This document shows, piece after piece, positions 1 to 13,160 of a stretch of DNA of 64,000 bases; within the stretch, counting starts at the first letter, position 1; every line of letters starts with the position of its first letter. The translations under genes and the position numbers were made by a program. The stretch is taken from assembly GCA_911728435.2 (NCBI GenBank), contig OU452198.1:36237902-36301901 (forward strand). The letters are read 5' to 3'. This stretch comes from Apoderus coryli (lineage: Eukaryota > Arthropoda > Insecta > Coleoptera > Attelabidae). The notes below the pieces were generated by a model. That model was not told the origin of the DNA, did no database searches, and saw only the letters and a list, made by a program, of their open reading frames with translations.

Positions 1-19
1 CAACTAACTCACATGACAT

Positions 20-430
20 TTTAAACGCTATTATCTCGAGAATTATGGGCGCAAATATCAAAAGTGACCTATCGCTGCAAAGCAGATAAAGAAATGCTTG
101 AAAATGATGTATCACTTGACCCCTACTGATATATGAAAATTTAGTGGTTGTGTCCACCTATACACAGGCCTTAAGCGATTTCAATCAAAATCTAACGGCT
201 TCATCCTAGGACTGCCCCAAAATTATATACCAAAATTTAGCTCAATTGGTTAAGGCGTTTGGGCGCTATCGTGGTAGAATACATAGAGACACACATAATC
301 GTCTCAGAGAACTTCAAAATGGTTATATCAGTCAAATTTTTTTAGCGCGTTGAGATGAGATGTGATGAGAAGAAGATGAGATATCTTGTCGGAAATGTTT
401 TGGGCGACACAACCGATTTTTTATTACGTT
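20..430 (+). repeat. Dispersed repeat A, copy 1
   Basis: Non-coding repeat. The stretch from about 35 to 355 is recognisably the same sequence as the reverse complement of 46717-47010: both share the blocks TCTCGAGAATTATG, CGCTATCGTGG.AGAATACAT and TTTTTTTAGCGCG in the same order. A further block at 385-425 (ATATCTTGTCGG, then GGGCGAC and CAACCGAT) matches the reverse complement of 38510-38560, next to another copy. It has no ORF. The family is not identified by name; see the tRNA-like segment in the 38.5-kb copy. Confidence 0.6.
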
Positions 431-609
431 TAGATGTATTCAGATTACAGTGAATTGCCTAATAGTGCCCTTCTCTATATATATGTTATGTAAAGGCTGA
501 CTTAGATAACATGAGCGAATGATTGAGTTCATTTGGCTAGTCTACATATTCGTATATCCATCTATTTCATCACTTGTCTGTAAGTCGGCAAGTGGAATCA
601 TAAATAACA

Positions 610-1570
610 GTAAATAGTCATGGTCAGCAAGTAGTGAGTCAGCGTACACAGGTGGTTGAAATTGCGGGTGTCCGTTCGAGGTCCGAGATCGTGAGCAGTG
701 GGGTGCCGCAGGGCTCCTGTCTCTCACCTACCTTAATGTTTTTATTGACGATATCTCTGAAGTTCTGGGTATTTTTGGATATCCCATTCTTTATGCAGAC
801 GATACTAGTGTTTTTGTTTCAGCCAAGGATGAAGCATGGTTAGTTCAAGCTGCCAACGTGGTGACTGGGGCGATGTATCGGTGGTGTCTGCATAACGGAC
901 TTACCCTTAATGCATTAAAAACGGTTGCTCTGCCTATATCTATACCAAACAACACCAGCAATAAGGGTTATCTGATACGTATAGGAGGTGAGTCTATAAA
1001 AAATGTGAGTAATACCAAATTTCTGGGAGTGTATACAGACAACAAACTGATCTGGGACATACATATTGACACCATACTACCAAAAGTCAGTAGCTGTGTG
1101 TTTCTGATAAAGAATATTAGAGGTACTGTATCAACCAGCATTCTGAAATTGATAGACTTCTGCTTAGTCCAGTCGACCTTGGCATATGGAATCATTTTGG
1201 GAAGGAGCCGTTGGAACTAGAGAATTCAGGGCCCAAGAAAAGGTTATAAGAGCAATACAAGAAATTTCTTAGACAGCATCATGTAGGGAACATTTTTTGA
1301 ATTTGAAAATAATGATTTTTCCTTGCCTCTACATGTGCGCACTCATAATTCATATAAAAAAACAAAGTGAATTGTTGCTTAAAAGAGAAAATGTTCACAA
1401 TTATGGCACTAGAAACAAAAATAACGTGGTTTTGCCATTTTCTAGACTAAGTAAGTATTGGTCAGAAAAATCCTAACTATATCGGCGTAAAGTGTTAACT
1501 GAAATACTTTCGAATTTCTAAGTACACCTTAAACTCTCGCGTTAGCAAATCTATTCCTAAGACTGAATAA
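610..1570 (+). pseudogene. Non-LTR retrotransposon reverse transcriptase relic (palm to C-terminus)
   Basis: Part of the reverse transcriptase of a LINE (Jockey-like in general appearance). The RT block 'SSGVPQGS' is readable from about 695 in frame 1. Near 722-740 the frame shifts and continues in frame 3 as IDDISEVLG, with the catalytic YADD at 792-803, then WCLHNGLTLNALKT and NTKFLGVYTDNKL up to the stop at 1218-1220. Beyond that stop, LINE C-terminal text is still legible in shifted frames: SCRE at about 1280, LPCLYM near 1325 and NVHNYGTRNK at about 1390-1420. At least two frameshifts and in-frame stops make it non-functional. Endonuclease and N-terminal RT parts are absent, as expected of a 5'-truncated insertion. 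The exact clade is not settled. Confidence 0.85.
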
Positions 1571-4387
1571 TTGTAAACAGAAAGGATAGACCTAAGTTTT
1601 GATACAAAACATTTTTTTTTGGCAAGTGATTATCTAAGAATACAGAATGTTAAAAATAGGAAGCAGACTTTTTGACTGCACAACCGATATTTAATATTAT
1701 TTTTACTCAGTCTGCATAAATCTCTAATAACACATTTATAGACTGTTGGATACGGAATACAACACATTATATGTACGCCAGATTAAGCGCTATTTTTAAA
1801 TCAGCGAGCAACATTTTCAAACTTGAGATAGGTTATGGGTCTACAGTGGACCACCACCAATCTCTCTATTAGAATGTTGGTATAAAACCAGTCCACCGAT
1901 TGAACTGTACCACTGCAGGTTAACATACTTTGAAAAAGGCTTTGCTGTTTAAAATAAATAAAAACAAAATGAATATAAGACAAGAAAAAATATATATGTA
2001 TGTGTTGTAAGTAGTCTTTCTTTCTCTTACGTATTAAAAGCAGCCAGGACCGAGTCGTGTACAAGAGGGCGTAGTTTTATATATAAAAGTCTACCTTAGA
2101 AATTGCGTGTGTGGCTACGTTGCCATATTTTTGGCGGCAAAAATCTCAGGACACAGTAATGTAATGTTATTCGATATTTTTCATACTTCTAACATATGAG
2201 GGCTACTATGTATTTATATTTTGGGGACTTCTGTCGCTTTGTAGCCCATTCTAGTTTCATAGCTCAGGAGCTTCCTGACTAGTCCCATCTGGTCTTAAAG
2301 TCTGACAAGGTGATATCTTTGATCTTTCTTCTTGATAGTGTAGTAAGCCGTCTGTACACATTGTTGTTGTCTTTTGTAAATGCCCTTTGACCCAGGCGGA
2401 GAAAAGACGCGCCATTTTTTGGTACTGACTCAATATCATAGCAAATGCCTCATACAACATATTCCTAAATTAATCAATGGACTCCCTTTGCTGCTAAGCA
2501 AGTACGCCTCTAGCAATCGCGTTTCTGACTACTTTATATGCACCAGTCTTGATCAAGGCATATATTGGAAGTCTATATATATTTTAAGGTACCTAGGGAT
2601 AAAAAATATACTAAAAACTATACTAAATATCTGCTATATAAAAAAATATTCAAGAGATGTGCTATAAAACCAGAATATCCAAATGCTTTAATAATAATAG
2701 TGTTTTTATTCATAATAAAAATTATAATATCACCATATAATTTACTTTGACAGCCCAACCTCTGCTTTAGCATCTCGTTATAAAACGTCAAAAGCATTTT
2801 GATCGATAGTTACATTGTGAAAAAGTCGATAATTTAAAATTCAAATGTAGATAAGATGATGATGATATTAATATCATTTCAAAGAAAAGAAAAATGACTA
2901 AGGAAAATAGTTGAAAGAAAATAAACAATAATAAATCATACATAATGCAACATTTTGCGTAGTCTGCAACTACCTTTAGCTATGTTGCCAAATTTCCTAT
3001 TTGAATTGCTGCTCTGTGATTAATAGTTTAAAGTGTAGATATTTTCTGAAGTCATCCACAACAGAAAAGAGCGGGATATTATTTTGGAGATCCATTATTA
3101 TTATTGATAAACGATTATTATTTCATACTTTTACTGCGACGTAAAATACACATACCTACTATATTTTTGGAATTTTGTTTAGCCTACTAATTAATAAACG
3201 GCAGTTTCAGCCATGATTATTGTTATTGGTCGTAAATAAAATGACTTGAGTGTGTGCTCTTTTTAAATACAAGGTCGTTATATGGCGCGGGTTTAACGTA
3301 CTTATACAAACATACATACTCTCTCTGTAATGTAATGAGTATATACATCAGGGGCGTAGGCTACCGGGATATGTGAGAATATGTTATCCTATACTCTAGT
3401 TAGGAATTACTTAGGACTACCCTATATTAACGTCAAATCCACAGCCTTCAGTGATACAGTCATGTATCAAATGATATTTTATAAATTTTAACCTTGAAGA
3501 TGTTTAGCCGAATATGTTTTTCCTTAAGGTCCAATACTGTTCATATTTTGTTATTGACAGACCAAAATGTTTATTGTTTGAAGAAGACCTAAAAAGATAT
3601 TAACAATATTAAGGATAGCTAATATAAATATATTATGTACAACAGACACGAAGATTGCAACATAACGTCAAAAAGTTAATGACTCGGTCACAAAATAATT
3701 ATGTGTGCAAATAAATAGGTATTGATAACGTGGGTCAGTAATTAAGTTGTTATCTCTTAACAAACAACTTATTCCCCTTTGACGTACGTCTATGTGCGTA
3801 TGTATGTATGTAGTATGTGTGTTTGCGATTTATTTTTAAAGTGACTGCATTTAATTCAAGTACACTGTCGCCGCCATATTTTTGTTTATTTATTTATTTT
3901 TTATATGCATTCATTTATTTCGTCAAGGCGATTTTTTATTTAGTCTCTCCCCACAAAGTGAAACATGGTTTTTTTCGGGAAGACCTTCGATGCTACTGTA
4001 TACAACTGTTTTCTTTCTTAATACTGCCTTTTAATATCCATAATTAACTATAGATGATTCTTCGCTAATGCTGGTTTTTAAGGTTAGAAAATAATTATTA
4101 TTAACCTACGCCTTGTGTATTTATCTTATTTATATGGATTAAATTATCGTATAAGTAGTAAAAGTTTTTATGTTGTATACTTATTTAAATATACTCGTAT
4201 GAGACTTTTTTTTGTTATAATGTTTATTACCTACACAGTTTTTATGTTTATTCTAATAAATTGTACTGCGTAGAATTCACAAAATAAACACAAAGATATA
4301 TATTTTTAGACAATAGCATCACAAAAAAGATTTATACTTATTAAGAATGATTCGAATTTTTACTATTTGATGAAGTGCTTGGTACAT
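1571..4387. other. No gene recognised; AT-rich intergenic/repeat-derived DNA
   Basis: ORFs here are short and resemble no family I know. Visible minor features are a short GTATGTATGTATGTA-type run near 3797-3812 and a sequence starting CAGGGGCGTAGGCTAC at 3350 that looks like a DNA-transposon end, without a partner that I could find. Nothing else is supported. Confidence 0.5.
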
Positions 4388-4575
4388 CATGTAACAAGAC
4401 TTTGGTAGGTATATTGGAAATTTTCTTGCGTCTCGTTGATCCACAACTGGGGTGATCGGCTTCAATATCTCGTGATTTTAAAAAAAACATTGGTCATCAC
4501 CACTGATGAGTTGTGGAGCAACGAAACGACCTGTCATGATAGTGCGAAACAAATTTCCAACATATTAAAGTCTTA
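4388..4575. repeat. Inverted repeat carrying a hammerhead-like core in one arm
   Basis: The left arm (about 4400-4455) and right arm (about 4500-4575) are imperfect inverted copies. TATTGGAAATTTT on the left faces AAATTTCCAACATA on the right, and GTTGATCCACAAC on the left faces GTTGTGGAGCAAC on the right. Only the right arm keeps a hammerhead core (4503-4535). The left arm has lost the CTGATGA equivalent. The architecture resembles the hammerhead-bearing inverted repeats at 35.2 and 47.9 kb. Confidence 0.5.
4503..4535 (+). ncRNA. Hammerhead-ribozyme-like motif
   Basis: CTGATGA (4503-4509) is followed by a perfect four-pair stem II (GTTG 4510-4513 with CAAC 4519-4522, loop TGGAG) and GAAA (4523-4526). 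A two-pair stem III (AC/GT, loop GACCT) then leads to a GTC cleavage-type triplet ending at 4535. All conserved core nucleotides are present. A continuous stem I is not obvious, so it may be a decayed copy. Confidence 0.45.
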
Positions 4576-5059
4576 TGAAATGAAAATCATCTAATATGTT
4601 GGCACAGATGTAATAGACTAAATCTGTGATATTGTGCTTTAGACGTTTTTCATTTCCTAACATTTTCACCTCTTGTTATTATGGATTATTTTCCGAAAAA
4701 AAACTTGTTACATTATGTGGGTTCAAAATGAGTGGGTCTGCGCCGGACCCTCCACTGCGATCACCGAGGGTCTATTTTGGCATTATGTAACAAGAACTTC
4801 ATAAAGAAAGCCGCGTTAGAAATAGGATAATGCAGTTTTACATATTGTCGGGCCATCGTTTGTGAATTTTGTTTCACTTGCTCAAATACTAGATGTCGCC
4901 GTATACATCTTTTTATCGATTACTTACTAAGCGATAAACAATACAATAATAACAGTGTAACATCAATAACAAAAAGAATAAATACACAACATACAAAACA
5001 ATATATAATCAAATTTCCTATATTCATTAGCCCACGAAGCTGCCAAATTTACATGTTAC

Positions 5060-5875
5060 CCAACTTATTCCATCACCAGTTTTTCTTTGTTGAATAAACT
5101 TTCAAATAATCGTTTTCTGAAAAGATTTCTTGATAACCTCTTTAGATATTCTAGTATTTCATTCAATCATTTAGTGATAAAATATGAGTACGAACTGTTA
5201 AATAATTCCGAAGAATGAGTGTAATTTTGTGACGCACATTTATGTTGTGGAGATCTGCCCTAAAAGTTACTTTTTGATATCGATATGGTGGGGATTTTTC
5301 GCGGATTATCCTATAGAATTTACAAGCCGCATGTAGATATCTTCTATTTTCCATCTTAGGCCATTTTTTAATTCTTGAGTAAGGCCATGCCTGTGTTGGA
5401 ATATCAGTTTTAAGTTCATAAATCCCAAACGAACAGAGCGATTTACATGGTCAGTAAATCTGAGATCTGTGTCCAATAGCAACCAGAGATTTTTCATTGT
5501 AGACTCAAACCGTAGGGGGAAATCTTCAATAATAATTCGGTGCCGAAACCGCGCTCGGTTATTCTTTCTTCCAAAGATTATGGCTGTAGTAGATTTGTTT
5601 GGGTTAAGCTTCAAACTGTGATTTCTAGAATACTCACAGAATGAGTGCAAATCAGCAGTAATTGCAGCGACTTGAATGAAATGATAAGCATAATTGCAAA
5701 TCATTGGCGTAATAGGGTTGATCACAGGAGACAAAGTTAGATGGAAAATTAGAACTGTAAAGTGACAATACAGATCGATATAATGTTGATGATATTCTAA
5801 GAAAATAAGTTCATTTACTCGTATTTTTGGTGACATTAAAGAGAAAACTTTAAGAATAATTTGCATCCTCAACAT
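5060..5875 (-). pseudogene. Non-LTR retrotransposon RT C-terminal fragment
   Basis: A 189-codon frame (5306-5875) followed by a second frame (5163-5354) encodes the part of a LINE reverse transcriptase after the active site. Recognisable landmarks in order are a decayed YADD region (NYAYHFIQVAA), the segment YSRNHSLKLNPNKSTTAIIF, the STKNL-like STMKNL with DTDLRFTDHV, and finally MENRRYLHAACKFYRIIREK and SPPYRYQKVTF, typical of the region after the palm/thumb. The reading passes between frames near 5330, so at least one frameshift is present. Further C-terminal residues (FRKRLFESLFNKE) are legible down to about 5080. The catalytic aspartates appear lost. It differs in sequence from the relic at 0.6-1.6 kb. 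Confidence 0.8.
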
Positions 5876-7916
5876 CTAACTGTTAAAATTGAATAGAATA
5901 AGAATTAATAAGTGCTAGGTATTTTATTGTATTATACATACACCACAGATAATTTTATACGGTCAATGACTACGAAAAGGTGCGCCTTATGGTGTTTTGT
6001 AGGTGTTTAGGACTGATAGACAATGCGGTATTATATGCACATATATAGACGTTCTCTTCGAGGTCGCCTATGCAAAAATCATGGATTGTGGCAACGTTAT
6101 TATATCTCTTATAATAAGAATTTTAATGCGGATATTTTTCAAAAGCAGCGTCTAGCCAAACATAAATTTTATTTGCAGGAAAATCCACTGCAGATCGAAA
6201 TGTAGCTGGAGGTTTAAGTATATTTACATCAAGTGAAAATGTGGTGAAGTTAACATTAGCTTAGCTGGTTGAAGGGACAACACGTCTCCATCTCTTTCAT
6301 GGTACTAAACTAAGAGACCATGAAACCCTTGTTGCAATCAAGGCAAACCCTTGCATAGGTTTCCAGAAAACCTCAATTCTACAAATTCCAAAAAGTTGAA
6401 AAAATGTACTCGGATTAAATTGCCACAAAATGACTTAACACCTCAAAAATTAAATGTTTTGTCTGCATGAATTGAAAAAAATTTGAATATACTTGTTCGA
6501 GAACCCAGGATGTATATTGCGCCTGAATCATTCAACAATATGCATTAAATTGAAAACTATATCAACGAAAGAGAGATAGAAGACAACCTCAACAGTTGTA
6601 ATGGCAATGGCTCATCACTGTATGAATAATAAGGCGACATTGAATAAACAGTTTTGCTGGGTAAAAGCACCTAACTCAAGTATACACTTATCACCACGAT
6701 CCTTGTGTTGTTGCAAATACGTAGGTAAATGCATGTTTCATTCAAGAGCTTTTAAAACATTGTAAAAGTTCCGTTGAAAAAGTGTATTTTTTATTACCAT
6801 TACCTCTCTGCCACCAGAGATACCTTATATATACGCTCTCTTGCTGAGTGACACATCACACAAATTGCTGGCGTGAACACCTGTTGACACTTTCAGCGTC
6901 GTATAATGCAGTAATAAAAATTAAATGCAACAGGAATCTCATTGCGCAATTTTTTCTCACGTGAAAATTATGAGTTATGTCTTAGTTTTCGACATACTAG
7001 GCGGTGCTTTGATTTTGCACTTAATTCCTTTTAATAGGCTTTGCAACGGCATATTCTCTAAGGATTTTTAGATACCTGCAGAAAAAAATCTATTTTAGTT
7101 ATTACCATATACAATCATAAAACACTAACTTTTTAACTAATCATTATTTGAAAGTGTTCGTCTTAACCGGAGTAGGTGAAGCTCTTTCAAGCTATTTATT
7201 TTAATTGCAAGCTGATATTGAAGAACTAAATCAGTGGTGCCCATAGTCTATTGAATATTGATATTAAGGTCTGTAGTAAATTACATATAAGCTCATGAAG
7301 ATCTACATCAATAACAGTGTGGAATTTTCACAACAGTCTCTTAAAGGTAGTAAAATAATCCACTTCATTAAGAAGATTTAGCCACTTATTTTGAACCAAT
7401 CTATTTAGATTCAATAATTCTCATCTCTTGATAATACGATTTCGTTATTCCTGTCGTGAGTTGAGAATCTCGACGGTTTTCGTCTAATTTTACAAAAAAA
7501 TCCTGTTAAAAGTTGATTCAAATAATTTATTATTTTAATAATAAAAAAATCTATTATGCTTTAAGGAACTAAACAACTAGTAAACTAATAATTATTAATT
7601 AACATAAATAATGAATTGGAATTAATTCTATAGATTTTTTGCATAAAAATGCAGTTCAATAAATAATATATTTTTTACGCTGAGCACCGATATCTTTTTA
7701 GTTCCTGGTTTATTGGAGCAGTTAATTTTTGATTAGAATAGTAATGAATATACCGATTTAATAATTATAATTAATAATAAAAATTAATAGATTGATAAAT
7801 CGTTTCCTTTACATTTACTTACAAGTTGCTCCGATTAACTCAATGATCAATTATTACAATTATTCTTTCTTATATTTGTTGATATAATAAAAAAAATCTG
7901 CTGTTACTCTGTTTTT
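5876..7916. other. No feature recognised
   Basis: AT-rich DNA with only short, unconvincing ORFs. I see no RNA gene, no paired terminal repeats and no family resemblance. Confidence 0.5.
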
Positions 7917-7985
7917 ACTTTCCCGGACAGGGAAAGTATTTATGGTGAACGCGCTAAAAAAAATTGAGATAACTATTTTGAAGTT
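7917..7985 (-). repeat. Dispersed repeat A terminal fragment with hairpin
   Basis: ACTTTCCC-GGACA-GGGAAAGT (7919-7939) is a perfect 8-bp hairpin, followed by GTGAACGCGCTAAAAAAA. The same hairpin-plus-GTGAACGCGC arrangement occurs at 46690-46730, so this is the terminus of repeat A. The rest of the repeat is missing here. Confidence 0.55.
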
Positions 7986-8375
7986 GCATACACAGCAGTA
8001 TTGTTCAGTTTCGGTTTACGTTCAAGCAAAGTTGCTATGGAGAAGCGGACAGAACGCTCAGCGAAACGTGAGCTAGTACAAATTTATATTTTTACAACTA
8101 AACAAACAAAAATAGTTAATATCATAATCATTAAAATTTTTAGTTCAAATTAAGTAAAATGGTACACATAAATAAATACTATTATTCAAATACTCTATAA
8201 TTTACTGATTGTCTGAATTATTACTATTTACTCAAGGTTTATAACCATTTTTTTAGTAGAAACTACCATTTTCGACTAAAATTGTTTTGTTTAGAGCTAA
8301 AATCCAAAAGTTACATTATCCAAACCTTGTCGTATTGATAACGGAGGTCCCTGACTGCCGACTTAATCTACTGCA

Positions 8376-8624
8376 TTAAAACAATTTTTTTTCTAAAATA
8401 TTTATTAAAGATTTACTTAAATCTGGAATAGCCCTCAGTAAATCTTGAACGACATATCGTTTATCGTTGTATGAGAGCTTTGAAAATGACCGCCGATATA
8501 TTAAATAACTGATTATATCCCCAGAATTTCGCATTTCTAAATCTACGTTTACTTGTACTACTGTCGGCGTTGGTGCACTACAGCCTAGACCTAGAAGATC
8601 CATATTTTCCATACTATTAACCAT
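8376..8624 (-). CDS. Probable N-terminal fragment of a hAT-like transposase
   Basis: An 82-codon frame starting at 8624. Its centre, RRSFSKLSYNDKRYVVQ, resembles the segment seen just before the zinc-finger region in insect hAT-type transposases of the TTF/MYM zinc-finger group. I base that on family resemblance only. Support from context: reading upstream on the same strand, 505 bp away, lies a sequence ending at 9130 that begins CAGGGGCTACTGCTCC and continues TATGAGGCAAGTGAGGC, which looks like the 5' end of such an element. The frame stops abruptly at 8376 with no downstream dimerisation or catalytic domain, so at best it is a broken or multi-exon transposase start. It could instead be an unrelated short ORF. 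Confidence 0.35.
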   Translation of the reverse strand: MVNSMENMDLLGLGCSAPTPTVVQVNVDLEMRNSGDIISYLIYRRSFSKLSYNDKRYVVQDLLRAIPDLSKSLINILEKKLF

Positions 8625-8639
8625 TCACTATCCCTACAC

Positions 8640-9130
8640 TAGCACAATAAAAAAATGCTTCACGTTAAGAATCTTTACACGAAAAATTACTAAATACCTA
8701 TTTATTTATTGTATTTATTGCCTGTCCCTAGTGTCCCTTAATTTATTACGATTATTATAAAGAAAAATTATTATTATAATAGTAGATAACAATAATTAAA
8801 TCTCGCCGTGCATAGGGCAGTGCCTCCCGCTTAAAATGATTTCATTACGGCCAGTATGGATGTTTTTATTGACATTGGCCTACTCTCGTTCTGCGTTTGC
8901 CGACGGGCTAGGCGCGGGTAGGGCATTATTGCCTCATTGGATAGCGAACATTAAATGGACGCACTACATTACAGTTATTTCTATAATTTAAAACAAATCA
9001 TCATGTGCGTAGGTATAAAAGTTATACAATCTATCAATCTGTACGCCATTTTTTAACAGTAAAAAATCTTAATTGGTTAAAAAGTTAGTGAGGCAGTGCC
9101 TCACTTGCCTCATAGGAGCAGTAGCCCCTG
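8640..9130 (-). mobile_element. hAT-like element 5' end and leader
   Basis: The minus-strand end at 9130 reads CAGGGGCTACTGCTCC, then TATGAGGCAAGTGAGGC and ACTGCCTCAC. It closely parallels the ends at 21051 (minus) and 35157 (plus), CAGTGGCGGCTTGTC.TATGAAGCA.GTGAAGCAACGC. The GTGAGGCA/TGCCTCAC palindrome is shared with those copies in GTGAAGC form. The block 8810-8960 is also GC-richer than its surroundings. No matching 3' end was found. Confidence 0.45.
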
Positions 9131-9879
9131 GTGCTGAGCCTATTACGTTACTTTGGTATACTAATTTAAAGTATTTAGATCTCGTAACTAAACCATCCAA
9201 ATCCAAACGAGAGAATTTCTCCTATCTGCTCAAATTAACTCGCGAACAGGTTTACTAGGGTTTCAAGGTGAGCCTAATCCGACAAAAGTGGTTCGCGATC
9301 GAAGATAAATAACTTTAGAGTGGTTTCTATGAGGTTTGAACGAAGTGACTTTAGAGTCTTAAGCACATTGTACCACCTTTTGGTGCTACATTTAGGTCCT
9401 ATAATTGTTTGGTTATAAATGTTTTGGCTGTTTAGAAACAGAATCATTACTTCTCCATAGGATAGGGCTATGAGATATAGGGCCTCCACGGGCTGCTGAC
9501 AGGACAAGGGGGTTATCTCCTTTTGTTGTCGCTTCTGGTGGATTATATGCTAGTAGGACTAGAACGAGATCGAGTTGAGTGTACAAGCATAATATGAAGA
9601 TGTGGTCGTGGAATGGCGTCAATGAGAACAGATGTATGTAAATCCCAGCCAAACTTAATGGAAAATGAAAGCTGTATGGTCTAATTTTATTTTAATCATA
9701 CTAAATGATGATGGAACTGAGTAAAATATTTAGCGATATGAACATGTGGACGCTACGCAACTATATATACGTTATGAATTTACAAAAGCAGACCCAAGAC
9801 AAACATTTCACAATGTCTGGGCTTCCACGCGATTGCATTTCGGGCAAAAGTTGTAACACTGTGGGCAAAAGTCAATTAA
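9131..9879. other. No feature recognised
   Basis: Short ORFs on both strands with no family resemblance; no repeats noticed. Confidence 0.4.
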
Positions 9880-10260
9880 AATCTATCAGAAAATATTTTA
9901 ATTCAAGAGACCATAAAGGCTCTAAGCTTATCAAGATGCACATCAAGTCTCTGTGAGACTGACTCTGGTCTGGATTCTTAGACACTCTTGTTTGAAGGAG
10001 GATGAAATGAATGAAATACTGGGCTGAAAACAAATTTATCGGACTAGAACCTGCAATTGCCATAGCCTTCAGCATGGTGACAAAAGTTCAAATCGAAATT
10101 TCAAAATATTAATTTTGGGTTGGGTTTGCCATTGAGCAAGACAGCTGTTGAACATGAGTTAAGGTAAGACTATACACTGGCACTGTCATTTGAATAATGA
10201 TCTTTTGAAGCTAGGTGAGATGGGAAAACATGTATTGCACTCTTGACCAATCGTAGCAAG
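9880..10260 (+). pseudogene. LINE RNase H / C-terminal zinc-knuckle relic
   Basis: Decayed C-terminal part of a non-LTR retrotransposon ORF2. TIKALSLSR at about 9910 corresponds to the 'SDxQAAIKAL' RNase H segment. NKFIGLEPAIAIAF near 10030-10065 corresponds to the linker after RNase H. About 10175-10215, read with a one-base shift, gives TGHCHLNNDLLKLG, the counterpart of TGHCRLYHHLSKL in the better preserved copy at 32.1-32.7 kb. Several stops and frameshifts are present. Confidence 0.5.
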
Positions 10261-12939
10261 AATTAGATTTACGAAATCTTTAAAAAAAAGCCAGCAAAAT
10301 AATCGACTCCATGGCATTCAAGAATATTGAGCTACTGAGAAGTATGAGCGACAAACAAAGATAAATTTGGCGGTAGTCCGTAAGGCTAGCACACTAAAAA
10401 AATTTTCAAGCTAAAATAAGTGACATCTTGCTCAAGATATAACTCGCTGGTGAGGTTTCCCAGTTAAAATGTGAATCACCAGGTATATTGATATTATTTA
10501 AGGTAAAACTGGCACACCCAGTTTATTAAATATGATCAATGTTTCACAAAATAAAAAAAAAACTACAAATAACAAGAAAACAAGGTAATAAGACAAATAT
10601 AACAAGAGCAAACAAAACAGAAGTTGGGTGAAAGCTATTTCAATTAACAGTAAAACTATCTTTTGGCGCGAAATGACTGGTATTAATAATGCGTACAACA
10701 GAACTTGTATTTAATAAAATTTACTAGATTATAATGCAAAAAAAAATTGCAAGAAGAAATTGCATATTTTCTCACGGTCTAGCTTCCTTTAGATACATTT
10801 AATGTCATGTTAAACTAGAATATTATATTTTTATACACCTCATCGTAAAAATTTGATTTAGTTAATTTTTAATGATTACGTTAAATAGGGAAAGAATAAT
10901 TTTATTGAGGAAATACATTTAGAAAATTGTTTGAAAATTATTTATCTTAATGTCTTTGCCTGTAAGTATGATCTTATTTATAAAACTGGCAATAATCATA
11001 ATAATTATTCTACTTTAATATATTTTAATCCTCAATTGGGTGCAGTTCACAATGTTCCCACGAATTAAATGCATATATTATTTTACTTTTCGTAAAATAA
11101 CATATTTATATTCAAACTCTCATCCGTTCCTCTTCTGGAATGACCAAAGAGTAGTAATGACCTTGAATTAGCAAATCTTCTTGCTGATTATTTCGCATCC
11201 GTTTATTTCGATCGTGGCTTTACCAAGGCAAGTCTGCCGTCCTGTTTTGCTCTAAATCCCAAATCAGATTGATTGATACGATTTCAGATATACATTGGTC
11301 AAAATTCCACCGATTTTTCTTCGCAATTGTGCTTTTATCTTGGTTAGACCGCTCTATTTGATTTTTTGCAAATCATTCAGTACTGAAGAATTATGGCCGA
11401 TTTTAATCAGTAGGTTAAGAAAAAAATTTCACTGTTGCATAAGGATGATATAGGATCTCAGGGAATAGTTTAGATCTCAAAAATTATATGCGTAAATTAA
11501 TTTGTTATATGTTTGGAAATTTGTATTATTATAATGTGTTTTGTTTGAAAATATAATTATTTTAATGCCACTGCGCATTATTTAGTTTTATTCTTTATTT
11601 GTTGATTTATTTTATATACTTACTATAAAGATACAAATGCAAGATTCGCAAGAGTTACAGGGAAAGACCTCACGTTTGGCCTCACAAGACCAATAATGTT
11701 TGTTAATCGTGTACACAAAAGCTAAAAGAATTATCAGCTAGATAAACGCTGAGGACAAAATTATTTTAGATTTTTGATTGCAGGAGCGATAGATCTGTAA
11801 ATATGAATGAAAAGGCCTATATCTCGAAAACGTTTCGAACAATTATGTTGGGGGGAGAAATAGTCAATTTAACCGGTACCACGTTTCGATGGTGGCGTCC
11901 TTTGAGGCTCGGATTGACCGCAAGCATGGCTTATTTTAATATTTATAGTTTTGAAAATCCTATCCTGTGCAACATAAATATAAAATATAATTTACGCATA
12001 AAATGATTGTGTTTTACAATGAATAAAAAAATGCATTTATATACAATATGACGATAAAAATAGCCTTCTTGATAAGAGGTTCCTGACCTACCACAAAGGA
12101 TTATTATTGTAATCTAAATAAGTTTACTACGTACACACTACAATTCGATAAAAAAAATATAATAACGAGCATATATATACAACAATATAGGTTAATTTTA
12201 AAAAAACAGTAAATTGTTACATACATACTTATATATACTCACTCATTCGTTTATTATTATTATATTTTCCAATTCAACAAAGGTTGTAAAAACATTAATA
12301 TTCATGGCGCGCTTTACGTGTAATAGGTGATTTTACGAATGCATTGTTTTTTTTTTGACTATTTATTTATTGATATGTCTAATTAGGATGATACGTGTTT
12401 AGTAAAGTTATATTTGGCGCTAAAATTATTGGTTAATTGTTCACCAATTATATATCAGGTTTATCACCAAACCAATCAATTTGGGAGTTTTTGTGATGTC
12501 ATGATAAAGTTCAGATCTTGTAATATTTAAGTAGGTACCTATTTACAACATCGATGCCTCTATGCCCTGTGAAGGTATTACTAACGTACCTCACCGCGCT
12601 AGAATTCACAAGATTCTTTATAGGAAGTCGAATTGCAAAATTGGGTCAATAAAATGACCTGACGGAATTTTTAACTCGATGAAGAACAGAGTTTAATAGA
12701 AGTTCAACTGCCAGTCTTAAGGACAGGGGAACGACTAGCAGGTAGCCATAAATGTTAACAAACCACTGGCGGTGGAATAAGCTGAGAGGTATGCCAGAGG
12801 ATATGGACGATATCAGACTACTGGCTGACGATAAAAGTCACAGTATTTTCGGACGTAATGCCTGCACCGAAAGTATTATTAAATCTACTTAAAAAACGAA
12901 CCAATTTGTAATTGAAATTTTGAATTTAGAAATCAAATA
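10261..12939. other. No gene recognised
   Basis: AT-rich sequence without a supported coding region. The 11800-11900 stretch (ATCTCGAAAACGTTTCG, CCACGTTTCGATGGTGG) is locally GC-richer and looks repeat-derived, but I could not assign it. Confidence 0.4.
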
Positions 12940-13160
12940 ACAAACCACAGTACCACAGGGTTCCATTCTTGGTCCTTTACTGTCTCTTTTGTACACAAAT
13001 CATGTGTCGTAACACATGCATTTTTATCCGCCTATGATATTCATTCTATAGCAAAAGGTAACAATAAAGAGTAACATCGGTAACGGCTAAAGAATGGTGG
13101 TTCAAAATAGCTCGTTAAATTGATGTAATAAAGCTAATTCACTCACAAAACCAGTGTTCC
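12940..13160 (+). pseudogene. Reverse transcriptase relic
   Basis: A short, heavily decayed LINE fragment. Frame reading from about 12943 gives TTVPQGSILGPLLSLLYTNHV, the conserved RT block around PQGS. About 150 bp later a degraded KANSLTK segment corresponds to the region after the active site. There are many stops. The YADD box is not legible. Confidence 0.55.
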